From assembly GCA_002309995.1 (NCBI GenBank), contig DBYB01000040.1, positions 12,290 to 34,758 of the forward strand: DNA of 22,469 nt, written 5' to 3'. Both the position numbers and the translations under genes were made by a program. Origin of the DNA: Bacteroidales bacterium UBA1197 (GTDB taxonomy: Bacteria > Bacteroidota > Bacteroidia > Bacteroidales > UBA932). Shown one piece after another: positions 1 to 8,020 of this stretch. The notes below the pieces were generated by a model. That model did no database searches. It saw only the letters and a list, made by a program, of their open reading frames with translations, and was not told the DNA's origin. The first letter of the stretch is position 1. Each line of letters begins with the position of its first letter.

Positions 1-53
1 AGAGCGCTTGCTTGACAGGCAAGAGGTCGACAGTTCAAATCTGTCTGTTCTCA
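1..53 (+). tRNA. tRNA-Val (anticodon GAC), 3' part only
   Basis: The 5' acceptor strand and most of the D arm lie outside the window. What remains folds cleanly. The anticodon stem is 7-11 paired with 19-23, around the seven-base loop 12-18 with anticodon GAC at 14-16. The T arm is 29-33 paired with 41-45 around loop TTCAAAT. The 3' acceptor strand is 46-52 and the discriminator base is A53. CCA is not encoded, since the next bases are CAA. Anticodon GAC reads the valine codons GUC and GUU. Confidence 0.93.
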
Positions 54-54
54 C

Positions 55-90
55 AAAAGAGGCCGGATCGCAATCGATCCGGCCTCTTTT
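55..90. terminator. Bidirectional intrinsic terminator between tRNA-Val and a leftward operon
   Basis: A perfect 16-bp stem (55-70 with 75-90) closes a CAAT loop. The core is GC-rich (GAGGCCGGATCG) and the stem ends in AAAA/TTTT, so both strands end in a short U run after the hairpin. It begins two bases after the tRNA discriminator base and lies four bases beyond the stop codon of the leftward operon. It can therefore serve both converging units. Confidence 0.9.
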
Positions 91-93
91 AGT

Positions 94-1659
94 TTATTCT
101 GCAAGTTCTGCGAAGCGCAGGAGGGTGGTGACGGAGCCGTAGGAGCAGTTGATCCAGAAGGTCCGCTTGCGGTCCTTGCCGGCCTCGCGCCATTCGAAGG
201 TCGTGGGAATCTTTCCGTTGACGGCGTTCTGCTGGATGGTGATGTTGTCTATCAGGGCCTTGGCCTTCTCGAAGGCGAGACGGTCGCCCGTCACTTCGTA
301 ATAATCCAGCCAGGCGTTGGCCACGTTGCAGGAACTGTTGTCCACCGGCATCTCATAATGATACTGCTCGTGCACGCACGGGGCGTTCTTCCTGGGGAAT
401 CCGTCCGCCAATAAATCGTGATATGCCCAGTGCACGAACTGGTCTTCGCTCAGGCGGATGAGGTCGCGGGCGTTGCGCAGATCCTCCGGGCTCACCGAAG
501 GCTTCTTCAGCAGGTAAGACGCATAAGGCGCTGCAGTACAGTTGGTAAGGTTCTGATAGGGCTCCAGCCCCTTCACGTTCACATCCTCGAACTGGCCGGT
601 CATATCGAAACGCTCAATGGCCACGGTGTCCATCCAGCGCTCGCCTTTCTCGCGGGCGGCGGCGAACGCGGCGTGTCCGTACCCCTCCAGACGGCGGAAG
701 TAGCGCAGCAGCGGATGCAGCATTGCGCACACGCCGTTCACCGGCTCGCCGGTGATGAAGTCCACCTTGATCGGCAGCGAACCGTCTTCCCGCTGCAGCG
801 CCACGTAGGTGCGGGCGATTCCGAGGGCACGCTCGAAGTACTCCGTCTCGCCGGTCGCGTCGTAAAGGTCGAGGAACGCCTGCCCGGCTGCTGCGGCCTC
901 CAGGGTCATTGTCTTGCCCTGGTTCCAGTCGCGCTTCGAGGCCTCCCTGTCGAGATAATATGTAGGAGGGAAGTACGCCAGGGGAGCGTCTGCCGGCCGG
1001 CTCATCCGTATGAGGAACGACGCAGCGCTGCGGGCAACGGCCAGAGCGTTCTCGCGCCGCTCCGGCAATTCCCTGGCTATCAGGCACTCGTTGCGTATCG
1101 TGGCGCCGATAATCTTGCAGGGATAGGTATTGTGCGAGTAGGCCATATCGGGCTCGTCGCGGCCTATCCAGTTCTGCACTTCCGGCATCAGGTGCACGTA
1201 GAGCGCCCCTTTTATGGCCGCCTCCCGATAGTCGCGGGCGGCTTCGTGGTACGGTCCGCAGAAGGGGAAGTCACGCAGGAAGTCGCGGGTGTAAACCGTG
1301 TCGAGGCAGGCGCCCTTGCCGTCCAGCGCCTCAACCGTGAGATGGACCGCAGACGGCGGAACTTGATTCCATACCGGCGCCAGGCAGGCGTCGGGCCGCA
1401 CCTCCTCGAAACTCCAGCTGCCCTCGTCGTTGCTTACCGTAAAGCGGTATGCAGCAGCGCCTTCCCGAGCCGGCACGTCGAACGCCGGGGCGTACATAAA
1501 CTTCTTGGCGAACTTGTTCCAGCAGGGGTTGCGGCCTTCGGAAGCGGGGCGTACGGGCTCGAGATACTCGGCCGCGGCCTTGTCGTTCAGGCTCTTCCAA
1601 CCGTCGCCCGCGCAGGCAGTGGTGAGTACTATCAGCCCGATGCAGCAGAATCTTTTCAT
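94..1659 (-). CDS. Lipoprotein with probable N-terminal beta-sandwich and (alpha/alpha) barrel domain
   Basis: A 521-residue exported protein. The N-terminus is a short lipoprotein signal with candidate lipid-anchored Cys16 (LTTAC). Residues about 50-120 look like a beta-sandwich. From about residue 140 the chain is rich in amphipathic helices with repeated aromatic and acidic motifs (residues such as WNQGKTMTLEAAAAGQAFLDLY, here described rather than aligned), typical of the six-hairpin (alpha/alpha) barrels of glycoside hydrolases, lyases and epimerases. No family-specific catalytic residues could be assigned, so the substrate is unknown. It is the last gene of a four-gene leftward operon, two bases after the beta-lactamase-fold gene, and just before a strong terminator. 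A role in processing a surface glycan handled by the operon is inference. Confidence 0.8.
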   Translation of the reverse strand: MKRFCCIGLIVLTTACAGDGWKSLNDKAAAEYLEPVRPASEGRNPCWNKFAKKFMYAPAFDVPAREGAAAYRFTVSNDEGSWSFEEVRPDACLAPVWNQVPPSAVHLTVEALDGKGACLDTVYTRDFLRDFPFCGPYHEAARDYREAAIKGALYVHLMPEVQNWIGRDEPDMAYSHNTYPCKIIGATIRNECLIARELPERRENALAVARSAASFLIRMSRPADAPLAYFPPTYYLDREASKRDWNQGKTMTLEAAAAGQAFLDLYDATGETEYFERALGIARTYVALQREDGSLPIKVDFITGEPVNGVCAMLHPLLRYFRRLEGYGHAAFAAAREKGERWMDTVAIERFDMTGQFEDVNVKGLEPYQNLTNCTAAPYASYLLKKPSVSPEDLRNARDLIRLSEDQFVHWAYHDLLADGFPRKNAPCVHEQYHYEMPVDNSSCNVANAWLDYYEVTGDRLAFEKAKALIDNITIQQNAVNGKIPTTFEWREAGKDRKRTFWINCSYGSVTTLLRFAELAE

Positions 1660-1661
1660 CG

Positions 1662-2702
1662 TCAGAATTTGCTAATGATGTGTTCGTAGAGGGAGTTACG
1701 CATCAGTTTGGTGTCCTTGGTGTGGGCGAAGCAGCAGACCACCAGGTTCTTTTCCGGATAGACGTAGCAGTTCTGGCCCCAGGCACCGTCCAGACGGTAG
1801 CCGCCGTACGGGCTTATCCAGCACTGGTAGCCGTATCCCATCTTCTTGTCGTCCTTCGCATACTCCTCCAGCTGCTCAGGAGTGGGATTGGTGCCGGCGT
1901 ACTGCATTATATGCGCCTGCGATGCCTCGCGTACCCATTCGGCATTGAGCAGCCTCTTGCCGTTCCAGACGCCCTCCTGCAGCAGGAACTGGCCCATCTT
2001 GGTGAAGCTCTCAGGCTTGAGATAAAGGCCCCAGCCGCCGGAACTGTAGTTCTGTGGCGAACTCTCCCAGTACCAGCCGGTTATGCCGAGCGGGCGGAAG
2101 AGTTTGCCGTCCAGATACTCGTCCATACGCATTCCGGTCACGCGCGAAACTATGACGGAAAGCAGGTACGAGTCGAATGAATCGTAGCGGTACATTGTGC
2201 CCGGCTCGAAGTAGAGGGGGCGGTTCAGTTCCGTCTGAGCCCAGTCGTAATCGTCGCCATATCTGGGGATCCCGGCGTGAATGGGATCAAAGCCGGAAGA
2301 CATCGTGAGCAGGTTCTTCACCGTCATCTGCGCCAGCCAGGGGCTGATTTCGGCGGGAAGCTCCTCTTCGGTGAAGAATCCCGTAACCTTGTCATCGACG
2401 CTCAGCAGTCCGTCCTGTACGGCAAAACCAATGGCCGTGGCGGTGAAGGTCTTGCTGGCAGACCACATAATGTGGAGCACTCCGGGCTCGTGCCCGGGCT
2501 CGTAACGCTCGTAAATTACCTTGCCGTCCTTTACAACTATAAGTGAGTGGAGCTCGTTGGTGGTGTAATCGCGCACGTCGTTGAACACCTTGTCGAATTC
2601 GTCGGCAAGGGCGGGCTCGATGGCGCGGGGGAGCATCTGCTCTTTGGGAGCGCAGGCGCAGAGACAGATTGCGACTAAAAGGAGTAACTTGTTTGCTTTC
2701 AT
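1662..2702 (-). CDS. Serine beta-lactamase-fold lipoprotein (class C / esterase-like)
   Basis: 346 residues starting at the ATG whose product begins MKANKLLLLV. This start directly precedes a lipoprotein signal with Cys17 (LCAC). The open frame continues far upstream through the MBOAT gene, but that part is only antiparallel-free overlap noise. The beta-lactamase family (PF00144 type) is shown by the SxxK motif S81-A-S-K84 (nucleophile and general base), the LLTMSSGF helix at 131-138, the second motif region PGTMYRYDS with Y173-D-S replacing the usual YxN, and the AWGQN segment near 307-311 in the place of the third motif. Such proteins in Bacteroidota are usually esterases or peptidases, not antibiotic-resistance enzymes. 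Placed between the MBOAT and barrel genes, it might deacylate the same glycan; that is inference. Confidence 0.88.
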   Translation of the reverse strand: MKANKLLLLVAICLCACAPKEQMLPRAIEPALADEFDKVFNDVRDYTTNELHSLIVVKDGKVIYERYEPGHEPGVLHIMWSASKTFTATAIGFAVQDGLLSVDDKVTGFFTEEELPAEISPWLAQMTVKNLLTMSSGFDPIHAGIPRYGDDYDWAQTELNRPLYFEPGTMYRYDSFDSYLLSVIVSRVTGMRMDEYLDGKLFRPLGITGWYWESSPQNYSSGGWGLYLKPESFTKMGQFLLQEGVWNGKRLLNAEWVREASQAHIMQYAGTNPTPEQLEEYAKDDKKMGYGYQCWISPYGGYRLDGAWGQNCYVYPEKNLVVCCFAHTKDTKLMRNSLYEHIISKF

Positions 2703-2713
2703 ACGATTATATG

Positions 2714-4606
2714 TTAGAACTGGAAGTATATGAACGGTTGTGTGCCGGCAGATACGAACTGATACAGTATGAAGACCGCAAGCGCGGCGGCGAGTGCCAT
2801 TACGGGCAGAGGGAGCGATGCGAAGCATATCCGCAGGCGCCGCTTGAACCGCGCCGGCAGCAGGTGTATGGCGATTCCAGCCACCACGAGCGCGAACACT
2901 TTCCAATAGGCGAGCGCGATGTCCGGAATCACTGAGAGATCCCACGCAGAACCGATGCGGCTCACCATATTGCGCGCCGTCTCCCACGCCACACGGTTGG
3001 CGGTTGCCGGGTCGAGGTTGGAGCCGCTGCGGAAGAACAGCCGGGTGAAGGTTATGAAGGTGAATGTCTGGGTCACGGCCCACACGGTGCCGAGCCAGGC
3101 AGTGCGGGCATCGCGTCCCCTGAGCCTGCCGGGCTTCACGCTGTCCATTCCGGAAGACGGTGCGCCCACGGCGTCCGGCCGCCATAAATGATAGATGAAG
3201 CGCACGAGCGTGCCTGCGAACACCACGGCCATCCACACCCTCAGGATGTTCCATACGGGAGCCGGGCTGAAGTGGCTGGCTGCAGCAAGCCCTATGGCGC
3301 AGAGCCCCGTAAGCAGCAGTCTGAGGCCCCATTTCATATCCTTCCAGAGTATGTAAACTATCATGCCGATTCCGTTGAGCCCGCCCCAGATTATGAAGTT
3401 CCAGCTGGCGCCGTGCCACATACCCCCGAAGAGCATTGTGATGAAGCGGTTGATGTTGGAATAGAGTTTCTTGCGGCTGCCTTCGCGGAAGCGGGCGAGC
3501 AGCAGGAACGCGATGCCGGTGGCAACTATCCCGACCGATACCACCCAGCTGCCGGAAAGAATAAGGGCGATGAGAGCGAACAGGATGATCCAGAAGTATG
3601 TGCCGAACGATGCCCTGCGGTTGCCTCCCAGGGGGATGTAGAGGTATGCCTTGAGCCAACGGCTGAGCGACATATGCCAGCGGCGCCAGAAATCCTGCGG
3701 GTTGGGGGCCTTGTACGGCGAGTTGAAGTTGACCGGCAGGTAGAAGCCCAGCAGCATAGCCACGCCGATGGCTATGTCGGTGTAGCCCGAGAAGTCGGCA
3801 TAGACCTGCAGCGAGTAGGCGAAGAGCGCCGCGAAATTCTCGAATCCTGTAAACAGCAGGGGATTGTCGAACACCCTGTCGATGAAGTTCACCGCAAGGT
3901 AGTCGCTCAGGATAATCTTCTTCGCAAGGCCGTTCAGTATCCAGAAGACGGCAATGCCGAACTGCCTGCGGCTCAACGAGAAAGATTTATATAACTGAGG
4001 TATGAATTCAGACGCCCTGACTATCGGTCCCGCAACCAGCTGCGGGAAGAAACTCACGTAGAAACCGAAGTCGAGTATGTTGCGCACCGGCTTCACGTCG
4101 CCCCTGTAAACATCGGCGCTGTAGCTGATAATCTGGAAGATGAAGAACGAGATTCCAACCGGCAGGACTATGCGGTCCACGTCGAAACGCTCGCCGCCGG
4201 TAATCATGTTGCCAAGTGCCGCGAACACGTCGGTCACCTTGACTTCCATCCCCGTGAGCTGCGTCCATACGTCTGCAAAGAAGTAGGCGTACTTGAAGTA
4301 GCAGAGCAGCCCCAGGTCTATGCATATGCTGGTAATCAGCAGCGCTTTTCGCCTCCAGCCCTGCCGCTTCACCATCCTGCGAGCGATAAAGAAGTCGGAG
4401 CAGATGACGAAAAGCAGTATGAGTATCGAAAGGCCGCTGGTCTTGTAGTAGAAGAACAGGCTCGCGAAGAACAGGAACACGTTGCGCGCGTGCCGCTTCT
4501 TGCCGATAAAGGCGAATACCGCATAAACAACCAGGAAGAACGCCCAGAAGTAGAACTGGGTGAATACCAGGGGCGAGCCGGGGTTGTATGCGAATATGTC
4601 TGCCAT
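2714..4606 (-). CDS. MBOAT family O-acyltransferase (AlgI/PatA-like)
   Basis: 630 residues with about a dozen hydrophobic segments. Hallmarks of the membrane-bound O-acyltransferase family are clear. The segment VAGPIVRASEF is at about 191-201 and the motif with residues FWRRWHMSLSRW is around 306-317, including H311. The invariant catalytic His is H398 in GGMWHGASWNF. The enzyme passes acyl groups, usually acetyl, across the inner membrane to an extracytoplasmic glycan, working with an SGNH partner as in AlgI/AlgJ or PatA/PatB. That partner is encoded seven bases upstream. The protein is longer than many AlgI homologues. The extra length lies in the C-terminal part, with a hydrophilic loop at about 476-502. 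The glycan (peptidoglycan, capsule or exopolysaccharide) cannot be told from sequence. Confidence 0.95.
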   Translation of the reverse strand: MADIFAYNPGSPLVFTQFYFWAFFLVVYAVFAFIGKKRHARNVFLFFASLFFYYKTSGLSILILLFVICSDFFIARRMVKRQGWRRKALLITSICIDLGLLCYFKYAYFFADVWTQLTGMEVKVTDVFAALGNMITGGERFDVDRIVLPVGISFFIFQIISYSADVYRGDVKPVRNILDFGFYVSFFPQLVAGPIVRASEFIPQLYKSFSLSRRQFGIAVFWILNGLAKKIILSDYLAVNFIDRVFDNPLLFTGFENFAALFAYSLQVYADFSGYTDIAIGVAMLLGFYLPVNFNSPYKAPNPQDFWRRWHMSLSRWLKAYLYIPLGGNRRASFGTYFWIILFALIALILSGSWVVSVGIVATGIAFLLLARFREGSRKKLYSNINRFITMLFGGMWHGASWNFIIWGGLNGIGMIVYILWKDMKWGLRLLLTGLCAIGLAAASHFSPAPVWNILRVWMAVVFAGTLVRFIYHLWRPDAVGAPSSGMDSVKPGRLRGRDARTAWLGTVWAVTQTFTFITFTRLFFRSGSNLDPATANRVAWETARNMVSRIGSAWDLSVIPDIALAYWKVFALVVAGIAIHLLPARFKRRLRICFASLPLPVMALAAALAVFILYQFVSAGTQPFIYFQF

Positions 4607-4613
4607 ACCGGGC

Positions 4614-5987
4614 TCAGCTGTCGGGTTTGCGGAAGCAATACCAGTCGTAGTAGAGCATCAGGGTCTCCAGGAGCATATCGCCAACCGCCGCCGCGCCCTT
4701 GGGAGTAAAGTGCACGTGGTCGCTGCCGGCGAGCTGCGGGCGGGCCTTCACCCACTCTGCCATCGAGCCCTCGCCGCCCATCGCGCCATAGAGGTCCCAA
4801 TAGGCGGCCCCGGCATTGTTGGCGGCTGCTTTGAGCGAATCCACCATCATCGGCAGGTGCGGGTAGGTCTGCATCTTGCCGCGTATGCTTGTCGACATAT
4901 CGGACGGACCGATGAAGAGGATAGCTGCCTGCGGAGCAATCTTCCTGAGATGACGTATCTGGCTCTCTATTATCGATTTGTATTCAGAGATCGAGCGGCC
5001 GGTATTGCGGTAGGGAACGGCGTTGCCTCCGTACTGCAGGATGATGAGGCGCACGTTGCCGGCCTCTGCGTACTCCCGCAGTTGGGCGCTGTCGATGCGC
5101 GTGAAGATGTTGCCGGAGCAACTGCGCATCGGCACGTTGTCCACGCACACGCCAAGGTCGTCATCGAGCATCAGACCGTAAACGTCGGCCGAACCCCAGG
5201 TGGTGAAGCGCACGCGGGAACTGCTGTCGGGCAGATCCACCACCAGCCTGCCGACCGGCGCATCGGACGGCTCGAGTACGTAATTCCTGTTGCCGACGCG
5301 GACGGTGACATCATCGTTCTGCCTGCCTGCGAGCAGGGTCAGGCGGCTGAAGCAGCGGCTCGGCCCGTTGTTGTCGCGGCTTGGGGAGATACTGGTGACT
5401 ACAGTAGTGTCCATACGGGCGCATTGGCCCATCACGCCGTAGGCTGAATCGCTCCGCCGGTTACCCTCGCCGAAGACCATCGTGCGGGGCAGGGAGGCGG
5501 AACTGGAAAGGGCGAAGTCGTGGGTGTAATAGGTGTCGCCGAAGGGCAGAAGGCCGGGGCCGCCGCCTCCGAAACGCTCCTGCAGGCCCTTGCGCACTAC
5601 ATACGTTATGCGGTCTTCCTCAATTTGCGAGTCGCCGTAATGGAGCACCCTCAGCTGGCGCACTCCGGCGCTGTCGAGGGCTTCGAAGAAGGGATTCAGG
5701 AGGGAAGTGTCGTCGCCGGGGAAGTAGAAGCGGGCCGGATTCTCGCGGAAATACTTCTCGAACTCCTGCCTCTCGGCATCGCGTATCGCCTGCATACGGC
5801 TGTTCAGCAGCTCTTCCGGCGAAGCCTGGTGCGGTGCGGGGGAGAAAGACGAGCGCATCTCGGCGGCGGTGGGGAAGTTGAGTTGGATGCCAAGTGGCGC
5901 CAGGCCTTCCTCCGGGAAGACCAGGCACACGGCAGCCAGCAGGGCATACACCGACAACAGGAACAATAATATCTTGCGGCCCGACAT
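4614..5987 (-). CDS. SGNH/GDSL esterase-like protein, MBOAT partner
   Basis: 457 residues with an N-terminal signal anchor (about 5-24), placing the catalytic domain outside the inner membrane. SGNH blocks are visible: GDSQ with nucleophile Ser120, the oxyanion block QYGGN with Asn322, and the DxxH block with Asp423 and His426 (SDHVHFTP). Between blocks I and III lies about 180 residues that read as a beta-sandwich (about 140-300). This recalls the carbohydrate-binding-module insertion known in Ape1-type peptidoglycan O-acetylesterases. The gene opens the operon and is followed after seven bases by the MBOAT gene, so it is likely the periplasmic partner that transfers or removes acyl groups. 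The predicted promoter lies just upstream of the ATG. Transferase versus esterase activity cannot be decided from sequence. Confidence 0.92.
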   Translation of the reverse strand: MSGRKILLFLLSVYALLAAVCLVFPEEGLAPLGIQLNFPTAAEMRSSFSPAPHQASPEELLNSRMQAIRDAERQEFEKYFRENPARFYFPGDDTSLLNPFFEALDSAGVRQLRVLHYGDSQIEEDRITYVVRKGLQERFGGGGPGLLPFGDTYYTHDFALSSSASLPRTMVFGEGNRRSDSAYGVMGQCARMDTTVVTSISPSRDNNGPSRCFSRLTLLAGRQNDDVTVRVGNRNYVLEPSDAPVGRLVVDLPDSSSRVRFTTWGSADVYGLMLDDDLGVCVDNVPMRSCSGNIFTRIDSAQLREYAEAGNVRLIILQYGGNAVPYRNTGRSISEYKSIIESQIRHLRKIAPQAAILFIGPSDMSTSIRGKMQTYPHLPMMVDSLKAAANNAGAAYWDLYGAMGGEGSMAEWVKARPQLAGSDHVHFTPKGAAAVGDMLLETLMLYYDWYCFRKPDS

Positions 5988-5995
5988 AAGTGAGA

Positions 5996-6003
5996 CAAAT
6001 TTA
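5996..6003 (-). promoter_or_regulatory. Bacteroidota -7 promoter box for the leftward acylation operon
   Basis: Read on the minus strand this is TAAATTTG, an exact match to the Bacteroidota consensus TAnnTTTG. Its last base is only nine bases from the ATG of the SGNH gene, so the mRNA would have a leader of just a few bases. No TTTG -33 element is seen at 19-21 bp spacing. Confidence 0.6.
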
Positions 6004-6015
6004 CGAGATTTTTGT

Positions 6016-6023
6016 TACATTTG
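6016..6023 (+). promoter_or_regulatory. Bacteroidota -7 promoter box for the small membrane protein gene
   Basis: TACATTTG matches TAnnTTTG exactly and ends 20 bases before the ATG at 6044. It lies back to back with the leftward box at 5996-6003, 12 bases apart, so both polymerases would compete for the same 56-base gap. A clear -33 TTTG is not seen. The box also argues against the possible start at 5990, which lies upstream of it. Confidence 0.65.
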
Positions 6024-6043
6024 CAGTCACAAGCGCTCGTTTT

Positions 6044-6478
6044 ATGAAGACATCAAGCAAAGTCATCAGCATTATCCTTGCAATCGCGGTCCTTGCCCTG
6101 ACCGTTTTCCTGTATTTCAAGTTCTGGTTCGTCCTCGGTGAGGGCGTGAAGGCCGGAGAACTCAATCAGATAGTATATAAGGGCTGGGTGTGGAAGACCT
6201 ACGAAGGCCGCCTTATCCAGACCGGATTCCGCGGCGCCAAGAAGGGCAACGGCATACAGTCCAATGAGTTCAATTTCTCCGTGGTCGATAAGGCCGTAGC
6301 CGACTCCCTGATGCGCTGCAGCGGCAAGATGGTGGAGCTCAAGTACAAAGAGTACAACGGTATGCTGCCCTGGCGAGGGATGCAGAGGTACGTGGTGTAC
6401 GAGATACTCTCCATTCAGCCTTCTTCCGTCGTCTCCGAGATTCCCTATGTGGTCTCGGGCGAAGAAATCAGCCTGTAA
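6044..6478 (+). CDS. Small single-pass membrane protein (conserved in Bacteroidota, function unknown)
   Basis: 144 residues from the ATG beginning MKTSSKV. An in-frame ATG at 5990 would add 18 residues but precedes the predicted promoter box, so it is rejected. Residues about 6-26 form one transmembrane segment. The remainder is a soluble domain of about 115 residues, with a KGWVWKTYEGRL segment at about 48-59 and a FNFSVVDKAVADSL segment at about 77-90. From memory it resembles a short Bacteroidota membrane protein family that has sometimes been misnamed 6-phosphogluconate dehydrogenase. No dehydrogenase motif is present. It is transcribed alone, and its stop lies five bases from the stop of the converging leftward gene. 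Confidence 0.85.
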   Translation: MKTSSKVISIILAIAVLALTVFLYFKFWFVLGEGVKAGELNQIVYKGWVWKTYEGRLIQTGFRGAKKGNGIQSNEFNFSVVDKAVADSLMRCSGKMVELKYKEYNGMLPWRGMQRYVVYEILSIQPSSVVSEIPYVVSGEEISL

Positions 6479-6483
6479 AAGCG

Positions 6484-7467
6484 CTACTTGCTCCTCGATA
6501 CCGTCTGAGAGGCGAGTGATATCCTGTATTTGAAAGTGGTGCTGCCCTTGTACCAGTAAAGTACCAGGGTGGTGCCGTTTCCTTCGAAATAGATATTGTT
6601 CAGGAACTTGTCCCGTTTGCGGTTCTTGCATACGGGCTCGCACCATACAAGCGAACAGTCTCCGGTGGCCCTGTTTGAGGCCACTACAACGGTGTATCCG
6701 CGTATATCGAACAGGGCGGCGTTGCTGCTCTTGCCCTTCTCTTTACGCGCTTTCTTGTATGCGGCAACCATTGAGGATTCGGGGTCCAGCTGGCCGAAGT
6801 ACAGGCGTGACGCGCCCGATTCTGCGGAGGGGTTCTTTTCGAGCCACCAGCGGATTGAGTTGTCGGTGAGCAGGTCGGCCTTGGATATCTCTATAAGCGA
6901 GGGATTCTCCTTAAGACGTCCCGTGAGCCAGAGCACTTCGAAGGTGGGATTCAGGCCTTCCATAAACTCCGGGCTGGTGCCTTCTATCCTGTAAGCCTCA
7001 CCCTCGGAACGCTGCACCGGGCTACCGTAGAACATCACCTGGTTGACTATGTCCTCTTCCGGGAGGTACAAGGCTTCCACGTATTCGGAGTCGCCGTTCA
7101 GGTATTCCAGGTGCAGATAGCTCCTGCTGCCCAGGGTGTCGATAATCTCGATGGGCGCGAGCATCGAGGGAACGGGAGTCTCGTCGGCAAGGGTATATAC
7201 CGGGATTGAACGGGTGTATTCGAGTTTGCCGTCTGCAGACAGCATCCTCAGTTCCAGGCCCTTGTCGAGGGCGAGTACGTGGTTCTTGCCGTCTTTCTGC
7301 CAGCAAATCGCGTCAATGGCGGTTTCTCCGGCAAGGGCCATTGCTTCTTCCCTGGAAAACGGCTTCGGGGGCTCCTGCGGGCCTGTGGGGCGCGGCCTGA
7401 AAATGGAGCACGAGGCTGCAAGCAGCAGCCCCGTGCAAACAATCGCGCAATATCGTATGCGTTTCAT
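6484..7467 (-). CDS. Hypothetical lipoprotein
   Basis: 327 residues with a lipoprotein signal ending in LLAASC (Cys20), so it is lipidated and faces the periplasm or the surface. The remainder is mixed beta-rich sequence with no motif I recognise. Two features stand out: a Pro-rich stretch at 24-36 just after the anchor, and a C-terminal part rich in aromatic and basic residues. Its ATG overlaps the stop codon of the upstream gene by one base (TAATG), which indicates translational coupling and joint function with the 175-residue secreted protein. It is the last gene of the leftward unit that begins with the 46-residue protein. Only five bases separate it from the converging gene, and no terminator hairpin was seen. 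Confidence 0.85.
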   Translation of the reverse strand: MKRIRYCAIVCTGLLLAASCSIFRPRPTGPQEPPKPFSREEAMALAGETAIDAICWQKDGKNHVLALDKGLELRMLSADGKLEYTRSIPVYTLADETPVPSMLAPIEIIDTLGSRSYLHLEYLNGDSEYVEALYLPEEDIVNQVMFYGSPVQRSEGEAYRIEGTSPEFMEGLNPTFEVLWLTGRLKENPSLIEISKADLLTDNSIRWWLEKNPSAESGASRLYFGQLDPESSMVAAYKKARKEKGKSSNAALFDIRGYTVVVASNRATGDCSLVWCEPVCKNRKRDKFLNNIYFEGNGTTLVLYWYKGSTTFKYRISLASQTVSRSK

Positions 7468-7994
7468 TATTCGTTGGGATGTATTACGCTGTACATCTTT
7501 ACTCCGTTGATGAGGGAGTTGAACTCGCTCTTGTTGATGAAGGTGGAGCGTATATATCCCTCACGCTTGAGACTGAATACAAGCTGGCGGCTGAGAAGCA
7601 CCTTCCGGAAGTTCACGTAAACCGTCTCGAACTCGTCGTTGGGGAAGGCAAGGCTCAGGCAGCCCTCGATCTCCACGCTGTCGCCGGGTTCCATCTTGTA
7701 GTACTCCCGCATAGCCTTGAGTGTCTCGAGGGCCTCCGTGGCTGTGCTTCCAAGGGGGATGAACAGTTCGAAGAGGGGATCTATATGGACCTGAATGATT
7801 TCGTCACCGAATCCGAGATGCCCGACGGAAAGATAGTACTTGCCGTTGTCGTGCATCTGGAAGACCTCTATGTTGACGTAGTCTTCCTGGGTCTTCACCT
7901 GTACGATTTCCAACCGCTGGCGCATCGCGCCGCTCTGGGCGAAGACGCTGAGCGCCAGGGTCAGAAAGAAGAGTATGGAAAGGAGCTTCTTCAT
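7467..7994 (-). CDS. Hypothetical secreted protein
   Basis: 175 residues with a classical signal peptide (about 1-19, cleavage near SVFA-QS) and no lipobox. The mature part is about 155 residues of alternating strands with no cysteine pair or catalytic motif that I can name. A segment GDEIIQVHIDPLFELF lies at about 63-78. It sits between the 1155-residue modular lipoprotein gene (26 bases upstream) and the lipoprotein gene that it overlaps by one base. Co-transcription with both is likely. A periplasmic or surface accessory role for the large lipoprotein is inference. The 26-base gap to the upstream gene shows no TAnnTTTG box, which favours read-through from the upstream promoter. Confidence 0.82.
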   Translation of the reverse strand: MKKLLSILFFLTLALSVFAQSGAMRQRLEIVQVKTQEDYVNIEVFQMHDNGKYYLSVGHLGFGDEIIQVHIDPLFELFIPLGSTATEALETLKAMREYYKMEPGDSVEIEGCLSLAFPNDEFETVYVNFRKVLLSRQLVFSLKREGYIRSTFINKSEFNSLINGVKMYSVIHPNE

Positions 7995-8020
7995 TATATT
8001 ATTCGCTGGGAGAAAGACTA

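Noticed and set aside
418..1689. Long rightward open frame opposite the barrel lipoprotein gene.
   Set aside because: High G+C creates long antisense frames here; the translated product is rich in Arg, Val and His with no export signal or domain, whereas the leftward frame has a lipoprotein signal and operon context.
2703..3659. Open frame extending the beta-lactamase-fold gene by 319 codons upstream.
   Set aside because: It lies within the MBOAT gene in another frame, encodes Arg/His-rich low-quality sequence, and the internal ATG at 2702 is directly followed by a proper lipoprotein signal.
3188..5447. Several rightward open frames opposite the MBOAT and SGNH genes.
   Set aside because: The leftward frames contain the catalytic motifs of both families; the opposite frames show none.
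5990..6043. Upstream in-frame ATG that would lengthen the small membrane protein by 18 residues.
   Set aside because: It lies before the exact TAnnTTTG box at 6016-6023, and the added residues would bury the transmembrane signal behind an unusual N-terminus.
6474..6495. AGCGCT palindrome in the gap between the converging genes as a terminator.
   Set aside because: The stem is only three base pairs per arm with no loop or T run.
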